From [Phialemoniopsis] sp. UDSM-2020 (lineage: Eukaryota; Ascomycota; Sordariomycetes; Thyridiales; Thyridiaceae): a stretch of DNA of 64,000 nt. Shown piece after piece: positions 35,604 to 47,179 of this stretch. Position numbers and translations under genes: made by a program. Positions within the stretch are counted from its first letter, which is position 1. Every line of letters starts with the position of its first letter. The notes beneath the pieces were generated by a model. It saw only the letters and a program-made list of their open reading frames with translations. It had not been told where the DNA came from and searched no databases. The DNA lies in the NCBI GenBank assembly GCA_018873225.1, contig JAEILZ010000003.1, positions 186,001-250,000 of the forward strand, in the 5' to 3' direction.

Positions 35604-37570
35604 TCCAGCCTTTTCGGATGGGGACTGGGTTCGCTGGGACCCGGAGCTTTTGCTCCTGGGGCCATGCGCCAATAGGCTGGAGCGGCAGGCGGCGCTTACA
35701 AGTACATGGGCGATGGAGCAGCGCTGATAGTCCCCCGGAAAATGGGGAGCTTTCAGGGCGTTCTAGATTAGCCCGATCTGGTTCTTGCGAGCATGTGCAG
35801 GCTGGATCGCCGCATCGTTCTTTGTGCATCAAACCAAACCCCCAATCGCATTGTCGAAACCGGGCTTTAGGTATTTGCAATGCGATGCGGTGCCCATTTC
35901 CAGGTCGAGCAGTGCGGATGTTTCTTACGAACGGAGTACCTTGCCATAGCCAACTCAAATCACCTCACCTCTCACTGCAGCTCGGATGCCGTGACATGCG
36001 CCCGCCTGTGCTGCATCCAGCTGGCCCGACGCTGCTTCGTCGCTGACAGACGGGGCCTTGTCCGCTCATGTGAGATTGGTCAATGGACCTTGGACGAGGA
36101 AGTAAGGGGATCGACTCCGGTCTCACACATACTGTTTGAATGAGAGACCTACCCTTGAGAACTCACATTATGCGCCAGCCTGAAGAAGACCGATGCTTCT
36201 ATCAGTCTCGAGTACGATAGGCGGCAGGTAGTTAGTACATGCCCCATCCATCCCAGATCGACCCATCAAACAAATCCATCCCGCGAGTTTCTCTTGGTCG
36301 GGACCCGGCTGGGACCGCACCTGGGCCCCGTCGACTTTTTGTGCGCAAGCCCGCCGGCACGAAGCCGTCCCAACTTTAAACTTGGAAGCTGCACGCGGCC
36401 CCCCAAGCTAGGACATGCCGGCCATTGCTGGCCATGCTGGGCCACGATGCCGGGTGCGTTAACCACACACTTGTCATTGAACGGCCAACGCCACAGCCAC
36501 ACAAGATTGGGGAGAGAAAATTACCAGACATGAGAAAAAAAACCTCTGGTTGACTGGTCCTCCGTGACCGCCCTGCCTCGGCACCTGTCCATGTCCAGCC
36601 CCAACCAGCCCTACTTTGACAGACAACATGGCAGGTACGGCGCACAAACGGCAAGAGAGGGGCAGGCGGCAGTCAACTTTAGCTTCTTCACCTGCCAGGC
36701 GGCCGTGACTGACAGCTCGAGCTAGACGACACATCAACCTAGTCGACATCTTCGCTCTTCTCTTCTGCTTCTGATAATCTTGACATTTCCCGTCTCTCTT
36801 CTCAAATGTCCCTCATGTCGACTGTTCCAACACAAAAGCGACCACCTGGGGGGGACTTTTACGATGCCAACAACCCCACCATTGAAAGGGCCGTCTTAGT
36901 GGCGCCGTCGCCGAGCCGCTTGCTAGAGCCTTTCGCATGGCCAACCTTTTTCGCGACTACTTTTTTTTCTGACATTCCCGACGTGTTCTAGCGATGTCCA
37001 CTGCGCCTACAATGGGACTAGCCTAGGAAGGGAGGCGGTTTTTCCTCCCACTGAATCAATGAAGCTTCCCTGATGAGTGTCCCAGTGTCCTCGGCATGTC
37101 CACCAGGAACAGGGGACCACAACCCTGGTGGGCTTTTCCGTCGGATCCCTCTAGCGAGGATGAGATGCATTTGATCCTCTTTCAGTGGGGGAGTCTTGGT
37201 TTCTGTTACAAGGTACCTCGTTCTTCTGCAGAGCCCCTCCAGTCACCAAAAAAAAACACAAATTACCCCACCATGCGATGCGATTTCTGGACAAAAAGAT
37301 CCAAGCACCAAGCTGGAGCCCTTCCCTCCAAACGATGCATCATCAGACTCACCGTGGCCAGATTCGATAGTAGGCCATCCGGACGAGAATGTCCTCAAAT
37401 CCATCCTCCCATATCACCATCTCGGACACTCGTCTCCTAGCGAGAGGCACGACGAGGCCATCAAGACCCCACTACTAGCCGTTTGCTCCAAACCCGAAGT
37501 AGCTCTACCAGATGCCTCGATGACTTGGGATTTTGCATGCAGGTGGGGATCGCAGCGCGCCCAAGCATGC

Positions 37571-37615
37571 ACTCACTCACGCACGCACATACGCATCCAT
37601 CCATCCAGCCATTCC
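37571..37615 (+). repeat. Compound tetranucleotide repeat (ACTC, ACGC, ATCC)
   Basis: Consecutive short arrays of ACTC, ACGC and ATCC units. Intergenic, no coding role. Confidence 0.65.
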
Positions 37616-39533
37616 ACCCTCGAGGAATATCTCCGGCGTGCAGTTCTGGCTTCACTTGTCTCCACAAGCCAAACTATCATTAGTGCAACGAGAGCCCCCA
37701 ACAGGCAGCATGCATACTTCGTACATACGGGAGCAGAACCAGATTTTCTGCACGGTGCTAGGCTCTTTTGGTCTCTTCCCAAAAGTCCCATTGCAGCGTA
37801 TTACCACTGCCAACGTCGTCATTCTCAAGTAATACCTCTTCCTCCTTATATTCCCCTCCGTCCCGGCGGTGAACCAGCCCAACGGTCTGAGGCCCCGGCA
37901 CCACCACGCAGTGGAGATCAAGTGCAATAGCCCAACTGCTGACCGGACCTTTCACTCCCTTCAACCTCAAGACCCCATATTCTCAATAATACATATGATG
38001 AGGGCAACCAATCACTCGAATTTGACGGCCTCGACGCCGGACTACCAATCACAGGGCCGTATTGGCATCTCGAGATTTGACCCTCGACATAGCTGCCTGT
38101 CAATGTCGCAACAGGTCATTTCTTCGCGGCGATGATCAGATCATCCTTGGCTAGAATTCCTACTCCCGAGATTACCATTGCTTCTGACAGAGGCCAATGG
38201 CAGGCCAGATGCTCGAGATCGCCGCTGATTGACAGCCTAGTCCGCGCAGCGAGAACCGGTATCTTAGCCCGAGTAACCTGGACAGCTTTGCCCTCGGAAG
38301 TTTGGATTGGCTTAACGAGCACCGTACAGCTCCTGCTTGATCACCGAGCTCGTCCGAGTGTAACCCCTACGGGGCAGAGCAACTAGATTGTGCGGCGGTG
38401 GCACTGACCGATCAAATCTCTAGGGATACACACACCTTTCAAGATCGTTCCAGAGGGGCGGAGTAGAATTTTGGTAGCCTCCCCGGCTCGCACGAGGTCC
38501 GACAGCGCGGGACGAACCTGTCAGGGTAGGCTTGCCGGCATCCCGAATGTGGCTGCATCGGCCTAATTGTGGCTAAGCCCTGGACCTGGCTACCCTTGTC
38601 AGTGGTGCATGTATGGCTGACAGCGCACGCTACTGGATCTACGCTGAGATGAATGCCGAGATTGGCCACCGTCCCCAGGAAACCCGGCCGGCGGCAACCC
38701 TCTCTCACCAGCCTCGAACGACGGTCTATCCCACCATGTATCGCAACAACAGACATCTTTTACGTCAAACTCACAGTAGCATTGCATCGAAGCTACACAT
38801 TTCAGATGTCAATTTTGACATTCCGCCGCATGACGTCAAATGCGGCACGTCAACGTCACAATTCTGGGCTTGACAGATTTAGAACGTGGCGCTGACATAC
38901 AATACGCGTAGTTGTGATGGTTCTGACGTTTAGGGCCCCTGATGATCGCTTGCCATGTCGATCTGGTCCAGATCCCAGTGGACGAGAAAACCAATACGCG
39001 GCAGCTGATATGTTTTAGAGGGCGATCATCGGAGATATGCCCATTCCGAGGCCTGTACGAGGCTTTTGCCACTGTGGCTCGGGCACGGCCGCGCCGGTTT
39101 TCGCGGGGAGTGACAAGCCCAGGAAATTCCCGATTGGCGCGAGCCCGTCTCGGACCCGGACCCGGGTTCCAACCTAAGCAAAAAATTGATGGTCTAATCC
39201 TTCGTAGCGGTGGTGGGATTATTGTTTCATGTTCTCGCTGGGCCTGTTGTGAGCGCTCTCCCGTCTTATCTGCATGTCTTTGATGACTCGGAAGGGCGTC
39301 GCACATGCATCGACCACTGACAGTGTCGACTTTTGCCACTGCACCATCCGGTAAGAAGGAAAAACAGGGATGGACCCTGATTTTTCCCGCGGTCTGGTCT
39401 TGTCCCGTCCACCTGACATTGTAGATCTCAGCCGCATCTGATAAAATCAGTTGATACCAAAACGATTGTTCAGCTCGGCAGGCCCCTTTTTCTTGGGATA
39501 ACACGAGGATTCATTGCCGGGTTTTTTTGTTTC

Positions 39534-39544
39534 TTTTTTTTTTT
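39534..39544 (+). repeat. T homopolymer
   Basis: Eleven consecutive T, with other T-rich runs on each side, at the start of an AT-rich stretch downstream of the C2H2 gene. Confidence 0.7.
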
Positions 39545-39678
39545 ACTTGCTTTTCTTTTTCTCTACCATGTATGAAGAAAGAAAAAGAAGTCGATCCTGG
39601 CCTCATTCCCCACTATGTTCTAGAATTTCTGTCTAAATGGATCGATTTTAGACGACTTCTAGAAGCTTGCTTTTGGGT

Positions 39679-39725
39679 AGTTGACATCAGTGTAGACTAT
39701 GATTAGTTGACATAAGTGTTGACTA
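39679..39725 (+). repeat. Imperfect 21-bp tandem pair
   Basis: Two copies, 39679-39699 and 39705-39725, of a 21-bp unit starting AGTTGACAT and ending GACTA, differing at two positions. Further TTGACAT-like words follow nearby. Confidence 0.6.
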
Positions 39726-40027
39726 AACATCTGCATAGTAGCAGCACTACTATTGACATATGTCTCGAAGACTGAAAACAGAAGCCAACACAGTGTCTCC
39801 TCGTTATATTCAATAGTTTGTTAAATGATATCAAAATTCAATCAGCTTGCCTGGAGGGAAGAGACGACCCTATTGACTACTAGGGCAGCTCTGCTGTATA
39901 TCTATGACCAGAAAAGAAGACATCAAATGCAGTCCCGTGTTCCGGTATGCGGACTTAATCCTCTCGTCTTCACCTGAAGGTGGGCAGGCAAGTCGTTGTC
40001 AAATAGCTTGTGCTTGAGCTCGCAGTG

Positions 40028-41807
40028 CTACCGCACATTGTCGCGTCTCCTGCTCTTGAATGTGCATCCCTGGTATCCACAGTGAACTTTCTCCAAGGCC
40101 GCACGATGTGTGTGCTTGTGCCTCAAGATGTGGGACTTGTGAGCCGACGCTCGGCCGCAACCTGGATGGTCGCAGCGGAAGAATCTGCTTATTTCGGTAA
40201 GCCATGGTATGACAGCCCCAACTGCTCAGCCAACTTCGACAAACTTACTCGTTCTGCTCCTTTACCGAGTCACCCTTATCACTAGAAAGCTTGAGCTGCT
40301 TGGCAGGGTTCAGCGACGACTGTTCTGGGGGGCTTTCGATGACACGGGGTCCCGCGAAGATCCATCGCGCGAACTTGGTGAACTGTGCTGTGGACTCTAA
40401 CAGATGCTGAAACATGATCAGTTGGAGTGCCTTCATCTGGGACGACATTCAGAAAGGAAAGCTTACCGTTGCGACTCCTATCAGGTAATTCTGGACGGCC
40501 TCCGGGGAAGAAAAGAGCCCAAAGACCGCAAGGGCCTCTGCCATCGCGAGTAGCGCTGTGAACGAGCGCTCCTCCGGTATAGCCTTACGTAGAGGTTCAA
40601 AAAGTTCCTCGCGCAGCCTTGTCTCGGCATTGGATGAATCTTTGGCGATGGTCGAACCTGCCAACGGACTAGACACGGTTTGGCCGTTTCCAGAGAGCAT
40701 GAAGAAGAATGCGGAATTACCTTTGGTGAAGGCGAATACAGCAAGGAACATGATAGTATTCTGCAGATTGCGGACAGTATTATCGTGGACTTCGTCCGAT
40801 GTCTCGAACTGGAACGAGTCGCTATTCTGATATGGTGTCGGAAAGCCCGTTGTCCGCGGGCTGGGCTGTCTGAGTTGACTGGGGCCAGTATCTTCGAGTA
40901 CTTGATTGGTCATGCTAAGAAGGTCAATACCTTCTGGCGGTCCGAGTTCGTTTAGAAACTCCGTGAAGTTGTATTCTTCATGTGTGAGTTCTGTCAACTT
41001 GAAGAGGAAATCCCTGCCACTATCGACAGTCCCCGTCTGCTCCATAGCGTCGAGAATTGTCGCCGAAGGGGCGCTGGCCAGAGCCATATCGAACCCTTCC
41101 GAGTCCCAGGCCGGAAATCCCACCAAAGATTCAGTGTCACCATCCAGGGACGGGTGAAAGGGTTCAGGTTGACCGGCACTCACAAGGCGAGAAGGTGGCC
41201 ACATCCGCCACCTCAGCCGGTCAAAGCAGTCCCTGTCTCGAAGATCTGTGATGCAAGCCCGCCACAGCTCCAGGCCAGAAAATATCTCATCTGCTCGCAT
41301 ACTTCCTCTTTTCATTCGAAGTTTTGACAAGACGAAGGAAAGGGTGACCAAGGCAAAAACCTCTGGCAGGGTGTGAGTGGTTTTGTTGAGCAAAGTGTTG
41401 CGAAACGTCAAGGATCCCCTCTCGTACAGGGCTTCGGCGCTCGGGTATGCTTCACGAAGACTGACATATACTGGGTCTTCGACCGTTGCCAGTAGCTTTG
41501 AAAGGCGATCGAACTCGGACTGCATGCCGTCTACGACGTCGCGCAGCCCAGAATTGTCCAAGACTCGTTGCTCGAGATCTATATTGGTTATTTCAGGCTC
41601 TGGCTGCGTCTCGTCGACTGATGAAGCTGGCCGTGAGACAGGGACCTCAGAGTACGTTGATGAAGGTTGCGAACGCTTCTCGTCCATCTTTTTCAGATAT
41701 GCTATGCCAGCTGTCATCCCGTCGACTTCAGCCACCGCTCTCTGAAAATCTTCTTGCGTTATTAGACGGCTAGCCCCAGGCGGAGCCCGTGGACCGCTAG
41801 AGTTCAT
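40028..41807 (-). CDS. C2H2 zinc-finger protein, truncated inside its second finger
   Basis: Three exons on the minus strand, 41807-40467, 40406-40249 and 40184-40028, give 551 residues. The long N-terminal part is helical (LPEVFALVTLSFVLSKLRMK) and of the kind found in fungal regulators whose zinc fingers are C-terminal. Exon 3 encodes a complete finger (FRCDHPGCGRASAHKSHILR, then H-X3-H) and the first half of a second (CGYQGC then TFKSRRRDNVR), where a TAG at 40030-40028 interrupts it. The codons after the stop read HCELKH, supplying exactly the missing H-X4-H. The lesion looks like a nonsense change of CAG or AAG, or a sequencing error. Splice sites are GT-AG; the second donor is GTAAGT. 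Function and DNA target are unknown. Confidence 0.72.
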
Positions 41808-43466
41808 GAGGAAGCCCTCAAGTCGCTGGCTGCGGAGAGATCGGCGCGGTGGACTGTCGTTACGTGGGCACCATTGTAGAGGCCGGATGGCACCCCGGGC
41901 TGGTGACGACCCATGAAGGACCTGGCGTTATCCTCCATGGCAGACAGAACTTGGAAGTCAGAGTTTTCAATAGTGAGCTGCCTTATGTGAAGAATGTAAT
42001 GTGAAATGTGCTGTGGGAAGACTTCACGGTTTTTATCACCGTGGTGTAAATCCTGAGGGGGCCAGTTCAGGATCAGATTTGGATGTCCTGAGAGAAAGCC
42101 ACCTCAGGACTTTTCCCCCTCAGCTGCAAGGGTTGACATGTTGGACCAATCAGTTCTTGGCTCTCAATCCCCTTTTGTTTTTGCAAACCTAGTAACGACG
42201 ACTGGGTTTGTTCCATGCGTTTTTGAATTGGTCAGGCCGCTTAACCTGGCTTCTTTCTTGGCCAACGCATTGTGTCTTGCATGAGCCATATGATACTTAT
42301 GCAAGAGCCTGGTCGCACTCTTCGGTGGTGCCCTGTAGGTACTTGCACGATTATACGGATGAGAGTAGCCCCCATGAAGAGACATGGTAGAATGGTCGGT
42401 CAAGTGATATAGCTTCTGGCAATAGCCCTATGTTTCCACATGTCGTGCTGTGCAGTGTCTACTTATGGACAGAATGGTAGGAGTCGTAAACACTTTGTAC
42501 ATTACAAAGAACACCGCTAAGGTATGTAGACAGTCGTTGTGTGATCTTCGCTGAACGGGCTGTTGTTCTCTCAGGAATATAGTTTGACCTCGCTCGACAA
42601 TTAAGTTTTTAGATGGGTTGCTGACCTCTGTTGGTCTCTACAAAGTGTGATTAGAGTGCTGCAAGATGCAGTCGACACGCAAGAGGTGCGTGTGGACAAC
42701 AAAATGTAAATGGAGGGATGCATAGCGGACCGGACTATGATCAAAAATTTCAGAGGGATGTGCATTACTCAACCCTGTGACAGGCTGGATTCATCTGAGC
42801 AGCCTTACCCAAGGATGGCAGAGAGTGAGCTTAGTCTCTGGCTTCACAAGTGCAATAGCACCTGACGATCTCTACACTCGCTACTCGCTGCAGTATGCAA
42901 TTGGTTTCACTAGTACCTTTGGTATGTCATTGAAGAAATGGCCAGCACAGCGAAAGTGAATTTTTTTTTCAAATGTGCATGATATTTTGTCGTTACCACA
43001 AAACGAAGTACTTTGTATTTCGCTCGTGAATTGACCCATTGTAAGCACAGCACTTCGGGGTTTGGACGCTGCGCTTTTGATCCGTTCTAACCACCAACGG
43101 TATCGCAGTCGTGTACATCAACTCCGTGCATGTGTCAATAAACAGCCACGCATCAAAGCACGGGGTAGGTGGCAACGCTGACGCGCGTGATGCAATCCGA
43201 CGCAGGGATCAGCCACAGCTGTGCGGTTGAGGGATTCGCATCCCCGCAAAAGTCCTCGTGTTGACTTTAGGGGCTTCCATTTTGGGGCATTGTTTCGACC
43301 TTGTCTGATATCATCGCACCTCCCTCTTATTAAGCCGGTAGCTGATATACTTAGACATGTATCGAGTATACAGACTATTTATGCAAAATCTTCGTCAAAC
43401 CAACTATTTGCTTCAATCGCACGAACGACAAGACTTTCAGTCCGCCGACCAGATATTTGTTCAAAC
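41808..43466. other. Divergent intergenic region
   Basis: 1.66 kb between two divergent starts. No coding sequence recognised; rather AT-rich in its central part. A TATA-like or regulatory element could not be singled out. Confidence 0.45.
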
Positions 43467-44492
43467 ATGCCAAGCATAAACCGTTTCCTTGCCATCTCCG
43501 CCCTGACGGCGGTGGGAGTAGCTGGCCAGAATAGCGGGGGGTGCGGCAGAAACCTGCCAGACGGACAACAGAACGGCGGAAGATACAATGCTACTGTTGG
43601 AGACAGACGTTACGTGGTCAACGTTCCCGACGACTATGCGAAGGATACACCCTCGCCGCTCATTCTAGCATTTCATGGTGGCAGTGGCACTCCTGAAAAA
43701 CAGATTAATGTCGACAGGCTCACGCTTCAGGTCAAGAGCAACTATCCGGACTTATCAATCAATCTCGACAATGTTTTTTACGTCTATCCTGCAGGGATCA
43801 GCAAAGAGGGATGCGAAGAGGACAACAGCTGTGGCAAGGTAAGCTCGACTTTACAGCCCCCTCGACTCAAACGCGGATGCTTACCATGATTTGAAAAGCT
43901 ATACTGGTCCGTCGATCCAGCCGTTCCTGCCGACGACATAGGATTCGTTGATAGCATTCTAGACTCTCTAGAGGACACCTACTGCCTTGATCTCAACCGA
44001 CTTTATGCGACAGGCATGTCCCAAGGCGGAGGCATGACCAATAAGCTGGCCTGCGACTCTGGAATCTCCAAGAGAATCGCGGCATTCGCCCCCGCCAGCG
44101 GCGCTTACTACACAGACGTCGAGACCTGCGAGCCTCCCTACGACTTCGACCTCGACCCGTTCTGCTCGCCCGGGAGGCCCGATGTGCCCATCCTTGCGTC
44201 CCACGGCAAAAAGGACGGCACCATCGCCTTCGACGGCGACTTCAAGAGGGGTCAGTGTCTGCCTCTCATCCCGCACTGGGCCAAGCAGTGGGCCGAGAGG
44301 GACGGTCTGTCTACCGACGCCGAGGAGAGGGAGCTAACTCCCACCACGACCGTCTACGAGTACGGCGGCGGTCTTGTCACTCTCATTGTCGACGACAACA
44401 TGGGACATGTGTGGCCCAATAACGGCAGTGCCGCGCCATTTGCCTTTACGCCTCTGATGTTGAGGTTCTTTGACAAGCAGACTCTTTCGTGA
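43467..44492 (+). CDS. Secreted CE1-like esterase (feruloyl or acetylxylan esterase type)
   Basis: Alpha/beta hydrolase of the carbohydrate-esterase 1 / PHB-depolymerase-like group, likely removing ferulic or acetyl groups from plant xylan. Exons 43467-43838 and 43899-44492 give 321 residues. The start MPSINRFLAISALTAVGVAGQ is a signal peptide. The nucleophile elbow is GMSQGG with Ser165; the acid is probably Asp230 in HGKKDGTIAF and the base His294 in GHVWPN. An early LILAFHGGSG forms the oxyanion region. Several cysteines would form disulfides. There is no carbohydrate-binding module or linker. Substrate preference cannot be set from sequence alone. Confidence 0.88.
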
Positions 44493-44702
44493 TTCTGTAT
44501 ACAGCTGGGGGATGTTCACTGTGTTGTATTTCCCAAGTCATACCGCCGGCTGCTTCGAGACGGGTTTCTCCCGGGGTTTCATTATAGCAATCAAAGTTAT
44601 TATTCATAACGAAATGACACGGTACATCTGTCGTTACCGCATCATTTTCTTCTGATACAGCATTGAACCCAGTCTAGTAACGTTACTACGAAGCTGATCC
44701 CG

Positions 44703-45279
44703 CTAGTCAAATGTTAGACAGCTGAAGTGCAAATTTCGTGCATGAAGGGTCAGCGAAGGGTAGACTCACGCGACCACAAACAGCACATAAGAGTGCTGGA
44801 CTTTGACGCCCTCGGCAGGGTAGTAGTCTCGGGCATCACACTCCTCCCGGTTGCCGCTACCGCACTCTCCGGGCTGTCCGTACATCAAGATGTCGAAGAT
44901 GCCTGCGCCGGTCGCTAATGCGACGGCGATGAGGTCGCAGAGAGAAATGCAGCCGGTCTCGGCGCGAAGAGGAAGAGAGTGCGGATACCGAACGCTTGTT
45001 GAGCGTTGTTTGAGGCGGTGAAGGCGATATAGCATGACAAGATTGAATGCAAGTATCAACGCGTCCTTGGGATATGACGGTTAGTTCTCACCACATAACT
45101 CAGGTGGCGCTCGGAGAAGCTCATACTGCAATGTAGCCGAGGAAATAAGTCTCGCCGAACTTGGCACTGGCGTATATCAAGTAGCCTAGAACGACAAGTA
45201 GGGGGACCATCAAAAGGATGCGCAGACCCTGATGAGCCAAGATTATGCCAGGGACGGGGACATTCGTTATGCTAGTCAT
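44703..45279 (-). CDS. Small polytopic membrane protein, unknown family
   Basis: Exon 1 is 45279-45127 and exon 2 starts at 45065; the intron is 61 nt with CTAAC. If exon 2 runs to the TGA at 44768-44766 the protein has 150 residues. A strong GTGAGT donor at 44769, a CTGAC branch site and a CAG acceptor allow a third exon 44721-44703 that would replace the end with ACLTFD; this model is used for the stated coordinates. About four hydrophobic segments are seen, including LLMVPLLVVLGYLIYA and ALILAFNLVMLY. A loop between segments contains four cysteines (GECGSGNREECDARDYY and neighbours). No named family is recognised. It is followed upstream by another small membrane-protein gene in the same direction. 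Confidence 0.6.
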
Positions 45280-45566
45280 AAGGGGCTAAAGAGAACTGCA
45301 GATGAAAAGGGACAAGTCCGTATCAATGATGAGTTCTTCCAAACCTGGAATCGGAGGCGAGTTTCATCGAGACCAGTACTTAGATGTGGCTTTCTACGCA
45401 ACAGGATAATGTAGGGCCATTTCGTGAAGGACAAACGGAAATGAGGGGTTTGATGATGTTGGTTTCGCAAATTAGGAACAGTTGTTGGGTCAAAATAGCC
45501 GCCTTCGATTCCATTGGTTACAACGAGATATGCGTCCGAGACCGACCTCAGGCATCATCAAACACC

Positions 45567-46118
45567 TTACACGGTGAATATCTCTGCAATGTCTTCCTGC
45601 AAATCCCTGTCCCATAATAACGGCGTTGTAGTCGGTTGTTCGTTCACGACAGCCCTTTCTTCCTTCCCACTGCGTGAGGTTACCGACTGTGTGTGTTCAT
45701 AATCTTCGTTGTTCTCACGGCCCTTGGTCGCCAGCGCCGCCGCATAGCCCAGGAGGGAGAACCAGATTGGACATATGATGCTGACGATCAAAATGACAGG
45801 ATCGTCTAGCCTGATCGGACGCTTCGCAAAGCAAAACCCACTTGCGACAAACGAGACCATAATCAATATATCCACGGCGATGAAGCGCATTGTTTGGGGT
45901 GTCATCCCTGGATCGGTGTCTGCAAAAATACACAGTTCTTCGGGTAGACGGAGGAATTCTTGGGTTGCCCGGCCCCATCGAATGATTCGTTTGCCGTGCG
46001 GCCGAACTATCAGCATGTCGAGGAGGAGGATGATGGCGGCGATGGCACAGCGACCGGTGAGCCGCCAGCAGAGCTCGAGCCAACATTCGGCACATCCTTC
46101 ACCGCAGGCGTCAAACAT
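45567..46118 (-). CDS. Membrane protein of unknown family
   Basis: A single frame of 183 residues from ATG 46118. It has about three hydrophobic segments (AIAAIILLLDMLIV, DILIMVSFVASGFCFA and VILIVSIICPIWFSLLGYAAAL) separated by a basic loop RPHGKRIIRWGR and ends in a charged, Ser/Thr-rich cytosolic-looking tail. The N-terminus holds five cysteines within 17 residues. The stop is 288 bp before the start of the similar-sized membrane protein downstream on the same strand. Arrangement of segments is alike in both, so they might be distant paralogues; sequence identity is too low to be sure. Extra upstream exons cannot be excluded. Confidence 0.5.
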   Translation of the reverse strand: MFDACGEGCAECWLELCWRLTGRCAIAAIILLLDMLIVRPHGKRIIRWGRATQEFLRLPEELCIFADTDPGMTPQTMRFIAVDILIMVSFVASGFCFAKRPIRLDDPVILIVSIICPIWFSLLGYAAALATKGRENNEDYEHTQSVTSRSGKEERAVVNEQPTTTPLLWDRDLQEDIAEIFTV

Positions 46119-46999
46119 TCTTCTTGTGTCCCTTGCGTGGGGTTGGTTTGCAGTAAGCGAGTGTAGTTTGGAAGAAGTTCTCGATTCGTGACGGTTCAGA
46201 TTTATTCTTCCCTTGGCTAGCCCATTCTTTATTAATCCAAGACAACCTTGGTAGGATGGTGACTAAACTTAGTGAGCAGACCATTTCTTTGATCGTCTGG
46301 TACCACCTTTGTAGGTTATGCAGGTACAGAAACACACAATTGACATAAGGGTTCAGAGTTCAGGAATGCTACAGCTGCCATCATCAGTGCGAGTTGTGCC
46401 AGTGTCTAATTTCTATAGCGTTATCCGGTGTTCGTAATCTTGGTCAAGGGGAACGCAATGTGCAATCTGCGATAGGGAAATGTTATGCAGGTTTTCCATC
46501 AAAACCCATTTCTTGTCCTTGACTCTGGTGCGTGTCTATTATGCTGGACAGACTACAACTTTGAGACTAGAGCTATGCACGTAGACAGTTAACGGCCAGA
46601 CATATTGCTTCACTGCAAGTTTGGGATATGGTTGGATTGCATAGTCATAGCCATCGATTGGGCATTTTGCATGATGTGATAGTCAAAATCCCGCCAGTCT
46701 GAATGGAAAATGTAACTCGAATATGCAGTTCCCCACGGAACGGGGCTGTCGAGCCGTTCCGGTTGGCCGCCAGGTGCCCACCTCTTGCAGTCCGAGACCG
46801 GCCGGGCCGGGCCGGAAGACACCGAGACGCGTCTGGTTGATCCGTTGGTGCGTCTTTTTACCTACTTAACAAGTCATAAGATCCCACCTGCCCCTCCTCT
46901 GCCCCTCGCTCATCACGCTTCCCTTTCTCTTTTGCTCAAATTTGTTGCTTCTCGCACACAAGACAAAACAATCCCAATACAACCACAAAGCTCGGTACG
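46119..46999. promoter_or_regulatory. Promoter region of the THI5/NMT1-type gene
   Basis: Lies between the membrane-protein gene and the riboswitch-bearing leader. The last 150 bases are C/T-rich, then A/C-rich, as in fungal promoters and leaders. No gene was seen. GGCCGGGCCGGGCC-like direct repeats occur near 46,800-46,815. Confidence 0.45.
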
Positions 47000-47179
47000 A
47001 TGCTCACCAGCAAGAGAGCCATGATGCTTTTCGCCGCGGAAGTATCCGTTGATCAAGGTAACGTTGTTTGCAAGATAGCAACCGGGTGTTCGGCCGCTCG
47101 CACTGGATTGTGTGACTCCTTCGTGTTGCCTTTGTTAAGGCCACCAAGGATACCACGCCAGTGCGGCGGCTCGATCTGA
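47000..47179 (+). other. Upstream ORF overlapping the TPP riboswitch
   Basis: An ATG at 47000 opens a 59-codon frame in the unspliced leader that ends at TGA 47177-47179, inside the CTGAGA core of the aptamer. Two further in-frame ATGs lie at 47021 and 47024. The leader donor at 47058 (CAAG|GTAACG) falls within it. In Neurospora NMT1 such leader ORFs block translation of the main frame when splicing leaves them in the mRNA. The role here is inferred by analogy. Confidence 0.55.

Larger units (their letters stand above)
34938..40027. other. 5.1 kb region without recognisable genes
   Basis: Open frames up to 271 codons occur on both strands but are low in family-like features and are overlapped by equally long frames on the other strand. 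Simple repeats occur near 35,570 and 37,570-37,610, and an AT-rich stretch at about 39,500-39,900 has a T-run and a short tandem repeat. No transposon protein was seen. Confidence 0.4.

Noticed and set aside
35143..35958. 271-codon open frame on the minus strand
   Set aside because: No domain, signal or family pattern; composition changes along its length and equally long frames exist on the other strand.
37196..37930. 244-codon open frame on the + strand
   Set aside because: Runs through a tetranucleotide microsatellite and has no protein-like pattern.
43225..43250. T-arm-like GGGATTCGCATCCC
   Set aside because: Stem has only four pairs, loop is not tRNA-like and no cloverleaf can be built around it.
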